DNA of 49,074 bases from CAZGUH01 sp964529005 (GTDB lineage Bacteria > Actinomycetota > Acidimicrobiia > Acidimicrobiales > Ilumatobacteraceae): NCBI GenBank assembly GCA_964529005.1, contig CAZGUH010000031.1:1-49074 (forward strand), written 5' to 3'. The notes beneath the pieces were generated by a model. It had not been told where the DNA came from and ran no database searches. It saw only the letters and a list, made by a program, of their open reading frames with translations. The position numbers and the translations under genes were made by a program. Position 1 is the first letter of the stretch. Each line of letters opens with the position of its first letter. Below are positions 8,005 to 17,065 of this stretch, piece after piece.

Positions 8005-8101
8005 CTTGGGCGCGGGATGTTGCCGGCGCAGCAGCCGATCGCGCCCGAGCCAGCTGCTTGGGCGCGGGATGTTGCCGGGGCGGCAGCGGGCCGCGCCCAA
8101 G
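8005..8101. repeat. Pair of 45-bp palindromic repeats with 7-nt spacer
   Basis: Two copies, 8005-8049 and 8057-8101, each opening CTTGGGCGCGGGATGTTGCC and closing in the complementary CGCGCCC(A/G)AG. Arms pair over about 10 bp at the ends with a weaker inner stem. The 7-nt spacer is CCAGCTG. They lie between the convergent ABC-F and fumarase genes. The same element occurs at 22403-22499 (also as a pair with 7-nt spacer) and at the assembly gap near 40000. The 70 bp after them (8102-8172) are low-complexity G-rich sequence without a gene. REP-like or terminator-like element. Confidence 0.75.
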
Positions 8102-8172
8102 CCCGAGGGAGGGCGGGCGGCCAGGGAGGCGAGGGACGCCGGGCAGGCGGGCGGCCGGTGGGGCCGCGGAGG

Positions 8173-9822
8173 TCAGCGGACGGTGATCGGCGCCGCTGCG
8201 GCGGGCTTGTTGACCATGTCGAAGAAGTCGTTGCCCTTGTCGTCGACCACGATGAACGCCGGGAAGTCCTGCACCTCGATGCGCCACACCGCTTCCATGC
8301 CGAGCTCGGGGTACTCGAGCACCTCGACCTTCGTGATGCAGTCCTGCGCCAGGCGGGCGGCGGGACCGCCGATGGAGCCGAGGTAGAACCCGCCGTAGGC
8401 CTTGCAGGCGTCGGTGACCTGGCGGCTGCGGTTGCCCTTAGCCAGCATCACCAAGCTGCCGCCCGCGGCCTGGAACTCGCCGACGTAGCTGTCCATCCGG
8501 CCCGCGGTCGTCGGGCCGAACGACCCGCTGGCGTACCCCTCCGGCGTCTTGGCCGGCCCCGCGTAGTAGACGCACATGTCCTTGATGTAGTCGGGAAGGC
8601 CCTGGCCGGCGTCGAGGCGCTCCTTCAGCTTGGCATGGGCGATGTCACGAGCGACGACCATCGGGCCGGTCAGCATGACGCGGGTCTTGACCGGGTACTT
8701 CGACAGCTCGGCGCGGATCTCGGCCATCGGCTTGGTGAGGTCGATGTGGACGACCTCGGAATCCTCGAGGTCGTCGTGGGTCACCTCGGGTAGGAACCGC
8801 GCGGGATCGGTCTCGAGCTGTTCGAGATATATGCCGCCGGCGGTGATCTTCCCCAGCGCCTGCCGGTCGGCGCTGCAACTGACGGCCATCGCGACGGGAC
8901 AGCTGGCCCCGTGGCGAGGCAGGCGGATGATCCGCACGTCGTGGCAGAAGTACTTGCCGCCGAACTGCGCGCCGATGCCGGTCTGCTGCGAGAGCGCCAG
9001 CACCTTGGCCTCGAGTTCGACGTCGCGGAACCCGTGACCGAGCGAGCTGCCGGCGGTGGGCAACGTGTCGAGGTAGCGAGTGCTGGCCAGCTTCGCGGTC
9101 TCGACCGCGAACTCTGCCGACGTGCCGCCGATGACCACCGCAAGGTGGTAGGGAGGGCATGCTGCGGTGCCCAGCGTCTTCATCTTGTCGAAGATCCACG
9201 GCAGGAGGGTCTTCTCGTTGAGCAGCGCCTTGGTCTCCTGGAACAGGTAGCTCTTGTTGGCGCTGCCGCCGCCCTTGGCCATGAACAGGAACTTGTACGT
9301 GTCGCCGTCGACCGCCGAGATCTTGATCTCCGCCGGCAGGTTGTTGCCGGTGTTCTTCTCGTCGTACATGGTGATCGGCGCCATCTGGCTGTAGCGCAGG
9401 TTCGCGGTGAGGTAGGTCTCGAAGACGCCGCGGGCGATCGCCTCCTCGTCGCCGCCGCCGGTGAACACGAACTGACCCTTCTTCGCCTTGACGATCGCGG
9501 TGCCGGTGTCCTGGCACATCGGCAGGACACCGCCCGCCGCGATGGACGCGTTCTTCAGCAGGTCGAGCGCGACGAAGCGGTCGTTGTCGCTCGCTTCGGG
9601 GTCGTCGAGGATGTTGCGCAGCTGCTGGAGGTGGCCGGGCCGCAACAGGTGAGCGATGTCGCGCATCGCCTCGCGGGTCAACAGCGTGAGCGCATCGGGC
9701 TCGACGTGGACGAACCGACCAAGCGGCGTGTCGAACGTGCTGACGCCGTCGGTGGTCACGAGGCGATAGGGGGTGTCGTCGTGCCCCAGCGGAAGCAGCT
9801 CGGTGAAGGCGAACTCGGCCAT
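8173..9822 (-). CDS. fumA: Class I fumarate hydratase (iron-sulfur)
   Basis: 549 residues, matching the single-chain FumA/FumB type that interconverts fumarate and malate with a [4Fe-4S] cluster. The three expected cluster cysteines are visible in MCQDTGT, AACPPYHLAVVIGGTS and ASCPVAMAVSCS. The GKITAGG and TTAGRMDSYVGEFQAAGGS segments of the C-terminal half are also present, ending in FIVVDDKGNDFFD. The ATG at 9822 (MAEFAFTELLPLG) fits the family start; an upstream in-frame start at 9861 adds 13 unrelated residues. Class I fumarases are usually oxygen-sensitive. Confidence 0.9.
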   Translation of the reverse strand: MAEFAFTELLPLGHDDTPYRLVTTDGVSTFDTPLGRFVHVEPDALTLLTREAMRDIAHLLRPGHLQQLRNILDDPEASDNDRFVALDLLKNASIAAGGVLPMCQDTGTAIVKAKKGQFVFTGGGDEEAIARGVFETYLTANLRYSQMAPITMYDEKNTGNNLPAEIKISAVDGDTYKFLFMAKGGGSANKSYLFQETKALLNEKTLLPWIFDKMKTLGTAACPPYHLAVVIGGTSAEFAVETAKLASTRYLDTLPTAGSSLGHGFRDVELEAKVLALSQQTGIGAQFGGKYFCHDVRIIRLPRHGASCPVAMAVSCSADRQALGKITAGGIYLEQLETDPARFLPEVTHDDLEDSEVVHIDLTKPMAEIRAELSKYPVKTRVMLTGPMVVARDIAHAKLKERLDAGQGLPDYIKDMCVYYAGPAKTPEGYASGSFGPTTAGRMDSYVGEFQAAGGSLVMLAKGNRSRQVTDACKAYGGFYLGSIGGPAARLAQDCITKVEVLEYPELGMEAVWRIEVQDFPAFIVVDDKGNDFFDMVNKPAAAAPITVR

Positions 9823-9907
9823 GCAGTTCACGTTACGGGTGAGGCCATGGGCCCGACCCAATCGACCGGGCGACGCCCCTCGGCGCAGGCGGCGTGGGCG
9901 CCGAACG

Positions 9908-12358
9908 TCACGCCTCGTCGGCGGGGTTCACCGGCCAGTCGTGCTTGGGGTAGCGGCCGGCCATGTCCTTGCGGACATCGGCCCAACTGCCGCTCCAGAA
10001 GCCCGGCAGATCGGACGTGATCTGGATCGGCCGGTCGGCGGGGGACAGGAGGTGCAGCTGGATCGGCACATCGCCCGCGACGGTCGGATGAGTTCGCAGC
10101 CCGAACACGTCCTGCACCGGGACCCGCACCGCCGGCTGCTCGCCCGAGTAGTCGATGCGGATCTGGCGCCCGCGCCGAACCGTGAGGTGCGCGGGAGCGA
10201 TCTCGTCGAGCTGCGCGCCCTGGGGCCACGGCAGCTGCGAGCGCAACACCATGACCAGATCAACGCGCTGGAGCTCGTCCTCGCCGGTGACGCCGGCCAG
10301 GTACGGCGCCAACCACTCGTCGACGGTGGCGAGCAGAGCACGGTCCGACCAGTCGGGCCACGGCGCGCCACGACGGCGGTGCAGGAAGCCGACGCGCTCG
10401 CGCAGCGAGACCGCCGCAGGGCTCCATGGCAGGGCGGCCAGGCGGGTCGAGCGCAGGCGGGCGACGACCGCGTCGGTGGCCTCCGCCGAGGGCATCGCTC
10501 TGCGCACCGTCTCGTCCAGGCGCATGCTTCCCAGCCGGCGTTCGACGCGCTCGACGACGTGTTGGCGCTCGCGGTCCCACTCGACGGTTCGGCGTTCGGT
10601 GACCTGATCGGCCAGGACGTCGGCGATCGCAGACGCATCGATCGCTGCGCCGAGGCGGATGCGGGCGCTCGTCCGGTTGCCGTCGAGGTCGGCGGCGACG
10701 ACGAAGCCTTCGGTCGCGAGCGGGTCGGTGGGCGCGGTCCACGCGCCCGAACCGGTGCGCATCTGGAACTGGCCCGGCCGGGTGCGGCGCACCGCGAGGC
10801 GATCGGGAAAGCCGAGGAGCAGCACCGCTCCCGCAGCCGAGGTGTCGACGTCGTCCAGCGACCCCCGCGCGCCCACCCGCCGGGCCATGTCGACGACCCG
10901 TGATCGGACGGCGTCGACGGCCCGCCGGTCGGCCCGGTCGTGGCGCTCGCCGTGGCACAGCACGCGCAGGCGCACGTCGATGTCGGCGGGCAGCTCGTCG
11001 GCGCGCCCGCGCAGGATATCGCGCTCGTCGACGAGGGTCGCGATCGCGCATGCGAGGAGGCGATGCCGCTCCGGGGCCGCGACGACCATGTGCGCCAACC
11101 GGGGATGGGCGGGCACCGCGAGCATCGAGCGTCCGGCAGCGGTGATGCGGCCGTCGCCGTCGATGGCGCCCACTTGGCGCAACAGCTCCTCGCCCTGCTG
11201 GAGCGTGCGCGCCGGTGGGGGATCGAGGAAGCGCAGCTGCGCGGCGGGCGTCCCCCACGCGGCGAGCTCGAGCGCCAGCCCGGCGAGATCGACTTGCGTG
11301 ATCTCGGCCTCGAGGTGAGCGCGCCGGGTGCCGTGTTCCAGCTTGCTCCACAGGCGGTAGGCGACGCCGGGCTCCGTGCGCCCCGCCCGGCCGGCGCGCT
11401 GGTCCGCCGACGCCCGGCTCGTCGGCACGGTGGTGAGCCGGGTCATGCCGGTCCGGGAATCGAAGCGCGGCACGCGTGCCATCCCGGCGTCGACGACGAT
11501 GCGCACGCCGGCGACCGTCAGGCTCGTCTCGGCGATGTCGGTGCTCAACACCACGCGCCGTCGCCCCGCCGGGCTGGGCCGCAGTGCGGCGTCCTGTTCG
11601 GCGACGCTCAACGCGCCCGCCAGCGCGACGACGTCGACGTGCGGCGGCAGCTGGCCCTCGAGCGCCCGCTCGACGCGGCGGATCTCGCCGATGCCGGGCA
11701 GGAACACCAGGATGTCTCCCTCGTCGGCTCGCAACGCGGTCCCGATCGCCTGCACAGCAGCGGCGTCGAGGCGTGCGCCCTTGCCGATCGGCAGCCAGCG
11801 GACGTCGACCGGGAACGTGCGGCCCTCGCTGGACACGATCGGCGCGTCGCCGAGCAGGGAGGCGATCTGATCGGCCTGCGCCGTCGCCGACATCGCCAGC
11901 ACGCGCAGGTCCGGCCGCAGCATTTCGCGAGCCTCGAGCACGAGCGCGAGGCCGAGGTCGGTGGGCAGGTTGCGCTCGTGGACCTCGTCGAACACGACCA
12001 CGCCGGCGCCGGCGAGCGAAGGGTCCGACTGCACGCGGCGGGTGAGGATCCCTTCGGTGAGCACCTCGATGCGCGTCGCCGGGCCGATGCGCCGCTCGTC
12101 ACGGGTCTGGTAGCCGACGGTGGCCCCGACCTCCTCTCCGAGCAGCTGCGCCATGCGTTGGGCTGCGGCGCGCGTGGCGAGGCGGCGCGGTTCGAGGATC
12201 GTGATCCGCTGCCCCTCCAGCCACGGCGCGTCGAGCAGCGCGAGGGGGACGACGGTGGTCTTGCCGGCGCCCGGCGGCGCGACGAGCACCGCCGAACGGT
12301 GCTCGCGCAGCGCCCGGTCGAGCGTCGGGAGGCACTCGACGACCGGCAGGTCGGGCAA
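9908..12358 (-). CDS. hrpB: ATP-dependent helicase HrpB
   Basis: 816 residues, the normal size for this DEAH-type RNA helicase family. Motif I is APPGAGKTT (about 28-36), motif II is DEVH (124-127), motif III SAT, motif V STDIAETSLTV and motif VI QRAGRAGRTEPG. The helicase-associated domain and the C-terminal HrpB domain follow, ending with LPGFWSGSWADVRKDMAGRYPKHDWP, a hallmark of HrpB. TTG start at 12358. Role in bacteria is poorly defined; it is probably an RNA or RNP remodeller. Confidence 0.92.
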   Translation of the reverse strand: MPDLPVVECLPTLDRALREHRSAVLVAPPGAGKTTVVPLALLDAPWLEGQRITILEPRRLATRAAAQRMAQLLGEEVGATVGYQTRDERRIGPATRIEVLTEGILTRRVQSDPSLAGAGVVVFDEVHERNLPTDLGLALVLEAREMLRPDLRVLAMSATAQADQIASLLGDAPIVSSEGRTFPVDVRWLPIGKGARLDAAAVQAIGTALRADEGDILVFLPGIGEIRRVERALEGQLPPHVDVVALAGALSVAEQDAALRPSPAGRRRVVLSTDIAETSLTVAGVRIVVDAGMARVPRFDSRTGMTRLTTVPTSRASADQRAGRAGRTEPGVAYRLWSKLEHGTRRAHLEAEITQVDLAGLALELAAWGTPAAQLRFLDPPPARTLQQGEELLRQVGAIDGDGRITAAGRSMLAVPAHPRLAHMVVAAPERHRLLACAIATLVDERDILRGRADELPADIDVRLRVLCHGERHDRADRRAVDAVRSRVVDMARRVGARGSLDDVDTSAAGAVLLLGFPDRLAVRRTRPGQFQMRTGSGAWTAPTDPLATEGFVVAADLDGNRTSARIRLGAAIDASAIADVLADQVTERRTVEWDRERQHVVERVERRLGSMRLDETVRRAMPSAEATDAVVARLRSTRLAALPWSPAAVSLRERVGFLHRRRGAPWPDWSDRALLATVDEWLAPYLAGVTGEDELQRVDLVMVLRSQLPWPQGAQLDEIAPAHLTVRRGRQIRIDYSGEQPAVRVPVQDVFGLRTHPTVAGDVPIQLHLLSPADRPIQITSDLPGFWSGSWADVRKDMAGRYPKHDWPVNPADEA

Positions 12359-12394
12359 CGGCGGCGAAGCGGCCAGCGCGATCGCCCGAGCGTG

Positions 12395-12883
12395 TCAGCC
12401 GCCGGCGGGCGTGCCGCCGAACGGGCCAGGGTCGCCCCCGGCGGGGATCGCCGGCGCGATCCAGGACGTGGCAGCCGCGATCTGCTCGGCGACGGCGCGC
12501 CAGGCCCGCGCGTCCCAGCCCTCGGCGGACGCCTGCACGGTGCCGTCGATGCGCAGGAACACGAACGCCGGCAGCTCGGCGAGGCCAAGGGCCTTGACGA
12601 AGGCGCGGTCGGGGTCGGCGAACACCAGGAACTGGTCGGTGAGCGGGCCCATGAACGCCCGGGCGTCGTCGGCGTCGCTGGTGAGCACGAAGTTGACGCG
12701 AGCGTCGGCGCCGCGGAACGCGGTGAGGATCCGCACCGCTGTCGGCAGGATCCAGGAGCTCTCGTTGGTGTACGGATCGAGCACCACGGTCGCGAAGTGG
12801 AACGTCGTGAGCCACTCCTCCAGCGGACGGCTCACCCCGTCGATGGGCGACAGCACGAGATCGGCGGGCGGATTCGCTACCAC
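12395..12883 (-). CDS. Thioredoxin-fold-like protein without a CxxC
   Basis: 162 residues from the GTG at 12883 (MVANPPADLVL); longer in-frame reading upstream is antisense to the next gene and looks non-coding. The order of strands and helices (ATVVLDPYTNES, VNFVLTSDADD, QFLVFADPDRAFVKALGLAELPAFVFLRIDGTVQ, then a final helix) resembles the thioredoxin or AhpC/TSA fold with a cis-Pro-like LPAFVFL segment, but no active-site cysteine pair is present. Probably a non-redox member. It ends 36 bp upstream of hrpB on the same strand and may be cotranscribed. Confidence 0.5.
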   Translation of the reverse strand: MVANPPADLVLSPIDGVSRPLEEWLTTFHFATVVLDPYTNESSWILPTAVRILTAFRGADARVNFVLTSDADDARAFMGPLTDQFLVFADPDRAFVKALGLAELPAFVFLRIDGTVQASAEGWDARAWRAVAEQIAAATSWIAPAIPAGGDPGPFGGTPAGG

Positions 12884-12922
12884 GGGCGACGACGGTAGCA
12901 AGCCAGAGATAGGGTCCCCCAA

Positions 12923-13726
12923 GTGCACCCCATCGAACGGCTGCGATACGTGGCCCGAGCGTCGGGCGGTGACCAGCGGGTCATCGTGCGCGAGACCGCC
13001 GCCGCGCTGCGTGGGTTGCAGCTCGATCCGGCCGGTCTGGTGGTGGCATGCCGCCGTATCGTCGAGCGCCACCCGACGAGCGGGGCGCTGTGGTGGCTGT
13101 GCGCCCGGCTGCTGACGTCCGCCGATCCGTTCGCCGAGGCCTGGCGCCTCTCGGACGAGATCGAGGAGGATCCGACGCCGCAGCGGATCCATGACGCGTT
13201 GCCTGACGACGCGACGGTGTGCGTGCTGGGCTGGCCCGACCTGGCCGGCGAGGCGCTCGGGCGGCGCGGCGACGTTCGCGTGCTCGCCGTCGACGTCGAC
13301 GGCGAGGGGCGCAGCTTCGTGCGACGCCTGCTCCAGCACGACGTGGAGGCTGAACTGGTGCCGCCTGCGGGTGTCGCCTCGGCCGTCGTGTCCAGCGATC
13401 TCGTCGTGTTGGAGGCGCACGGCTGCGGCTCGTCGGCTGTGCTGGCCGAGATGGGCTCGCACGCCGCCGCAGCTGCGGGGTATTGCGCCGAGCTGCCGGT
13501 GTGGCTGGTCGTCGGCCGCGGGCGGCGGCTTCCCGAGCAGATGTTCGCGGCGATGATCGAGCGTGCCGGGGCGTCGTGCGAGCCGTGGGAGCAGGCCGTC
13601 GAACCGGTCGGTCTTGCGCTGGTGACCCATCTGGTCACGCCGGACGGTCTCGCTCCCGTGGACCAGGCGCCCTCCGAGCCGGAGTGCGCGCTGGCCCCCG
13701 AGTTGCTGCGCTCGAGCCCCATCTGA
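12923..13726 (+). CDS. eIF-2B/MtnA-like Rossmann-fold protein
   Basis: 267 residues, GTG start at 12923. An N-terminal helical part (RVIVRETAAALRGLQLDPAGLVVACRRIVERHP) and a C-terminal part with VVLEAHGCGSSAVLAEMGSHAAAAAGYCAELPVWLVVGRG resemble the eIF2B-alpha, methylthioribose-1-phosphate isomerase and ribose-1,5-bisphosphate isomerase fold, where a similar N-G-x-G-type stretch precedes a helix. The catalytic Asp and Cys of the isomerases are not evident, so activity is doubtful. Divergent from the thioredoxin-like gene over only 39 bp. A conserved-looking hypothetical. Confidence 0.4.
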   Translation: MHPIERLRYVARASGGDQRVIVRETAAALRGLQLDPAGLVVACRRIVERHPTSGALWWLCARLLTSADPFAEAWRLSDEIEEDPTPQRIHDALPDDATVCVLGWPDLAGEALGRRGDVRVLAVDVDGEGRSFVRRLLQHDVEAELVPPAGVASAVVSSDLVVLEAHGCGSSAVLAEMGSHAAAAAGYCAELPVWLVVGRGRRLPEQMFAAMIERAGASCEPWEQAVEPVGLALVTHLVTPDGLAPVDQAPSEPECALAPELLRSSPI

Positions 13727-13738
13727 GCCCGGCGCTCG

Positions 13739-14929
13739 TCAGAACACCATCACCTCGACGTCCTGCCCGGCGAGGATCGCTCCTGCCGTGACGAGGGTGT
13801 CGCGGCGGACGAGGAAGTGCTGGGCCAGCGCGTGGATGTCGCGCAGCCGGCGCTGGAGCGGGCAGTCCGAGAAGATTGACGTTCCGCCGCCGGCGCGGTA
13901 TGCGGCGGTCACGACCGATGTGGCCCGCTCGACGGTCCACACCGCGGACGCCCGGGCGTGCGCCCGATGCTCCATGGTGAGCGGGTCGCCCGTGGCCGCC
14001 GTGGCCCACAGCCGCTCTGCCTCCTCGTAGAGCAAGCTCCGCGCCGCCCGCAGATCGGTGTCGGCGGTCGCCAACTCGACCTGGAACACGGGGCTGGCGG
14101 CGAGGGTGACCGGTGACAGCAACGGCATCTTGTCGGAGGCCAGCACGGTGATGTCGTCGAGCGCGCCTTGGCCGATCCCGAGCGCGACGCTCGCCATCAC
14201 CAGGGAGAAGACCGCGGGAGCCGGGAGGCGCACGATCAGCGCGTCGACGCACGGGTCGCCGGTGATCGGCTCGAACGTGCGCTCGGCGGGGACGATTGCG
14301 TCGGCCACGTGGAAGTGGTGGCTTCCGGTGCCGGACAGACCGGACACCGACCACGTGTCTTCGATGGTGACGTCCTCCGGGGCGAAGACGGCGCCACGGA
14401 TCTGCGGCATTCCGTCGACGACCCCTTCGATGCAGTTGGCGAACAGCACCTCGGCGTGTTCGCATCCGCTGGCGAAGCTCCAGCGACCGGTGACCTTGTA
14501 GCCGCCGTCGACCCGGGCGATCGACCCGGTCGGGTTGAACACACCGGCCGTGATGGCGTCGGGGTTCGTCGAGAACAGGTCGTCGAAGGTCGCGCGCGGG
14601 AGGTGGGCCAGATCGATCCAGCACCCGGCGCCGATCATCGTGGTCCAGGCAGTAGAGGCGTCGGCTCGGGCGAGCGATTCGAGCGCCCGCATCGCGTCGG
14701 GCACCGATGCCTCGATGCCGCCGTGCGTCGCGGGGCGCACGAGCCGGAAGCAGCCCGCGGCCCGAAGCGTGTCGAGCAGGTCGGCAGGCACGCGCCGTGC
14801 CGCTTCGATCTCGCTGGCTCGGTCGTAGATCGACGGCGCCAGGCGGCGCACAGCCTGGAGCACCGTCTCGGCGGTCATCGTGTCGTGGGAGTTCGTGTCG
14901 TGGCTGGGTTGGACAGGTGTGATGGTCAT
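13739..14929 (-). CDS. Acyl-CoA dehydrogenase-like flavin monooxygenase
   Basis: 396 residues from the ATG at 14929 (MTITPVQPSHD); an upstream start at 15010 adds an arginine-rich shadow. The fold is that of acyl-CoA dehydrogenase type 2 or HsaA-like reduced-flavin monooxygenases: GGIEASVPDAMRALESLARADASTAWTTMIG in the N-terminal helical domain, a middle beta domain (GGYKVTGRWSFASGCEHAEVLF, then SVSGLSGTGSHHFHV), and a C-terminal helical domain ending RDIHALAQHFLVRRD. These use FMNH2 or FADH2 and oxygen. A partner flavin reductase is not encoded here. Substrate unknown. It lies 121 bp downstream of the LuxR-type regulator on the same strand, so that regulator may control it. Confidence 0.7.
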   Translation of the reverse strand: MTITPVQPSHDTNSHDTMTAETVLQAVRRLAPSIYDRASEIEAARRVPADLLDTLRAAGCFRLVRPATHGGIEASVPDAMRALESLARADASTAWTTMIGAGCWIDLAHLPRATFDDLFSTNPDAITAGVFNPTGSIARVDGGYKVTGRWSFASGCEHAEVLFANCIEGVVDGMPQIRGAVFAPEDVTIEDTWSVSGLSGTGSHHFHVADAIVPAERTFEPITGDPCVDALIVRLPAPAVFSLVMASVALGIGQGALDDITVLASDKMPLLSPVTLAASPVFQVELATADTDLRAARSLLYEEAERLWATAATGDPLTMEHRAHARASAVWTVERATSVVTAAYRAGGGTSIFSDCPLQRRLRDIHALAQHFLVRRDTLVTAGAILAGQDVEVMVF

Positions 14930-15050
14930 GGTCCGGATCGTGCGCTCAGCTGATCGCCGCCGCATCGCCAGGATGTGCCATCCTCGATGACGGCCGCGTG
15001 GTGCGTTCACACCATGCGCTCGGCAGACGACGGGTCTCAGACGAAGGGCC

Positions 15051-16655
15051 TCAGACGAGATGGTGCTCGTAGGCGTAGGCGGTCGCCGCCGCCCGCGACG
15101 TCACGCCCAGCTTCATGAACATGTTCTGGAGGTGGCGCGACACGGTGTGCTCGCTGATCACCAGCTCGGCTGCGATCTCGCGGTTCGTCTTGCCCGCGGC
15201 CACCAGCCGGAGCACCTCGCACTCGCGCTCGCTGAGCCCGCCGGGCCTGGTCGGGGTGACGAACTCGCTCCGTGCCAGATCCACGACGGCGCCCAGCGAT
15301 TCGAACGTGGCCCGGGCGCCGTCGAGCTCGAAATCGGCAGCATCGTCGTCGCCGGTGGCGCGGTAGGCGAGTCCCAGCTGAACTCGCGTCCGAGCGACCT
15401 CGTGCGGCACGTGCAACGCGCGCCACGCCGTGGATGCGGCGCGCAGCGCGGCGATCGCCGCGGTCGGGTCGCCCGATGCCAACGAGACGGTCCCTCGTGC
15501 GTAGGCCGCCCATGCCGCCAGCATCTCGCTGCCCGTCGCCTCCGCGAACGACGCGAGCTCGTCGGAGAGCTCGCGCGCCGCCGCGGTGTCTCCGCTCGCG
15601 AGCCGCACCTCGACGGCTGCTGCCACCAGCGCGGCCGTCGCCGGGGCGACACCGTGCTCGTCCAGCATCCGCGTGGCGGCGCGCGCTGCGGCGGGGACGT
15701 CGCCCTGTGCCAGGCGGAGCAACGCGAAGCCGGGAACGGGGTCGTGCCCGTGCCGGCTCGCCTCGCGGTACGCGGCGGCGGCGGCGTCCAGTTCGCCGCG
15801 TACGCGGTGCAGTTCGCCTCGCTGGTAGTGAGCGAGTCCGAGCGCGGGGTGGAAGGGATCGGCCAGCCGCTGGCAGGCGCGCTCGGCTTCCACGGCCGCC
15901 TCCGCCCACGACCCGTGCGCCAGGAGGACTTGCGAGCGGTGGACCATGCACTGGCCGCGGTAGGGGACCAGGTCGGGCTGGTCGTCGCACCAGCGTTGGA
16001 GGGCCTCGGTCCACTCCGCCGCACGCCGGAGGTCGCTCGCCTCGACGCACCCGTCGATCACCGCGCAGTAGATGATCCCCGAGGGGATGGGCGACACGTC
16101 ACCCATCGCGACGCTCACCATGACCTCGTCGAACAGGCGCATGCTGAGCGCGATGTCGCCCGCGACGAGCGCCGCCTGCGCGGCTGCGAGGCGCCCGAAG
16201 GCGAGAAGATCGGGCTCGTCCACCGCGGTCGCGATCCGGATGATCTGGTCGGCGACCTCGCGCGCGCCCTCCGCATCGCCCGCGCTCACCGCGGCGATCG
16301 CGCTCGGGATCAGCAACATGCCTCTCGCCGCCACCGGGACGTCGTCGCCCAGGTCGTCGGCGATGCGCTGCGCTCGCGCCATCCACCCCGTCGCGGGCGC
16401 CATCTCGCCGCGCAGCATCAGGATCAGCGCGGCCCAGCACGCATCCGCCGCTGCTCGCTCCGGCCGGCCCGCACGCAGGTGTTCGACATGGGCGCGCTCC
16501 CAGGCCCGCAGGCTGTCGTGGTCCTTCCCGATCAGGTTCGCGGCCACCGCGAGCATCTCGAGCTGGTCCGCATCCAGACCCTCGGCTCCGCTGCTGAGCA
16601 GCGTGTACACCTCGAGCCACGAATGCCGAGCGAATGCGTCCTGCGCTGCGCGCAT
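15051..16655 (-). CDS. LuxR-family regulator with TPR-like repeats
   Basis: 534 residues from the ATG at 16655 (MRAAQDAFARHSWLEVYTLL); a start at 16712 is also open. Most of the chain is alanine-rich helical repeats resembling tetratricopeptides (for example AWERAHVEHLRAGRPERAAA). The last 60 residues are a LuxR-type helix-turn-helix: LSERECEVLRLVAAGKTNRE followed by IAAELVISEHTVSRHLQNMFMKLGVTSRAAATAYA. No receiver domain and no MalT-type NTPase Walker motif are seen, so the signal input is unclear. It is the nearest regulator to the downstream flavin enzyme. Confidence 0.8.
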   Translation of the reverse strand: MRAAQDAFARHSWLEVYTLLSSGAEGLDADQLEMLAVAANLIGKDHDSLRAWERAHVEHLRAGRPERAAADACWAALILMLRGEMAPATGWMARAQRIADDLGDDVPVAARGMLLIPSAIAAVSAGDAEGAREVADQIIRIATAVDEPDLLAFGRLAAAQAALVAGDIALSMRLFDEVMVSVAMGDVSPIPSGIIYCAVIDGCVEASDLRRAAEWTEALQRWCDDQPDLVPYRGQCMVHRSQVLLAHGSWAEAAVEAERACQRLADPFHPALGLAHYQRGELHRVRGELDAAAAAYREASRHGHDPVPGFALLRLAQGDVPAAARAATRMLDEHGVAPATAALVAAAVEVRLASGDTAAARELSDELASFAEATGSEMLAAWAAYARGTVSLASGDPTAAIAALRAASTAWRALHVPHEVARTRVQLGLAYRATGDDDAADFELDGARATFESLGAVVDLARSEFVTPTRPGGLSERECEVLRLVAAGKTNREIAAELVISEHTVSRHLQNMFMKLGVTSRAAATAYAYEHHLV

Positions 16656-16728
16656 CGATGCAACCGTAGACCCGCGGCAGCGCCTCTCCGTCACGGCGAC
16701 GTCGTCGCGCAACAGCGCTCGTGGTGCG

Positions 16729-17010
16729 TCAGTGGTGCAGGCGCTTCGGCTCGTGACCGAGGACCTCGGTGACGATCGCCGTCGCCGCGGCGAAGCGCGG
16801 CTCCATCACGAACAAGCGGGCCATCGGCTCGCGGGCTTGCACCAGCAGCTGGGACGTGTGGTCCTCGACGACGGCGCAGGGCACGTCGCGCTCCCACAGC
16901 TCGGAGGACACCAGCAGCGCCTGCCACAACGGCAGCCACGCGAGCTCGACGGTGCGGTCGGGGTCCGGGGCGCGCTGGGGCTGTTTGAGCAAGCGCGTCA
17001 CCCACCCCAT
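16729..17010 (-). CDS. DUF2007-like small protein
   Basis: 93 residues from the ATG at 17010 (MGWVTRLLKQPQRAPDPDRT). The core WQALLVSSELWERDVPCAVV, then QLLVQAREPMARLFVMEPRFAAATAIVTEVLG, follows the pattern of DUF2007 (putative prokaryotic signal-transducing proteins): a helix, strands, and a final V.P.....A..I..... helix. Function unknown. Sits between the LuxR-type and MocR genes on the same strand with 55-73 bp gaps. Confidence 0.5.
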   Translation of the reverse strand: MGWVTRLLKQPQRAPDPDRTVELAWLPLWQALLVSSELWERDVPCAVVEDHTSQLLVQAREPMARLFVMEPRFAAATAIVTEVLGHEPKRLHH

Positions 17011-17065
17011 CGACACAGCGTACGTCCGTCGCGACGCACGCCGATGACGGCCGATCGGTGGGGGG

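Noticed and set aside
8005..8101. Repeat pair considered as a CRISPR or attachment site
   Set aside because: Only two units, a 7-nt spacer, strong internal palindromes and no cas genes or integrase; better explained as an intergenic palindromic element.
10940..12898. Long open plus-strand frame of about 650 codons opposite hrpB
   Set aside because: It is the antisense shadow of hrpB and the thioredoxin-like gene; its translation is Arg/Gly/Ala-rich without domains, as is usual opposite GC-rich genes.
12395..13630. Longer minus-strand reading extending the thioredoxin-like gene to about 411 residues
   Set aside because: The first 249 residues are antisense to the eIF2B-like gene and look non-coding; the GTG at 12883 starts the natural part.
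15060..16772. Long plus-strand frame opposite the LuxR-type gene
   Set aside because: Composition and lack of any motif mark it as a shadow; the minus strand has a complete LuxR helix-turn-helix.
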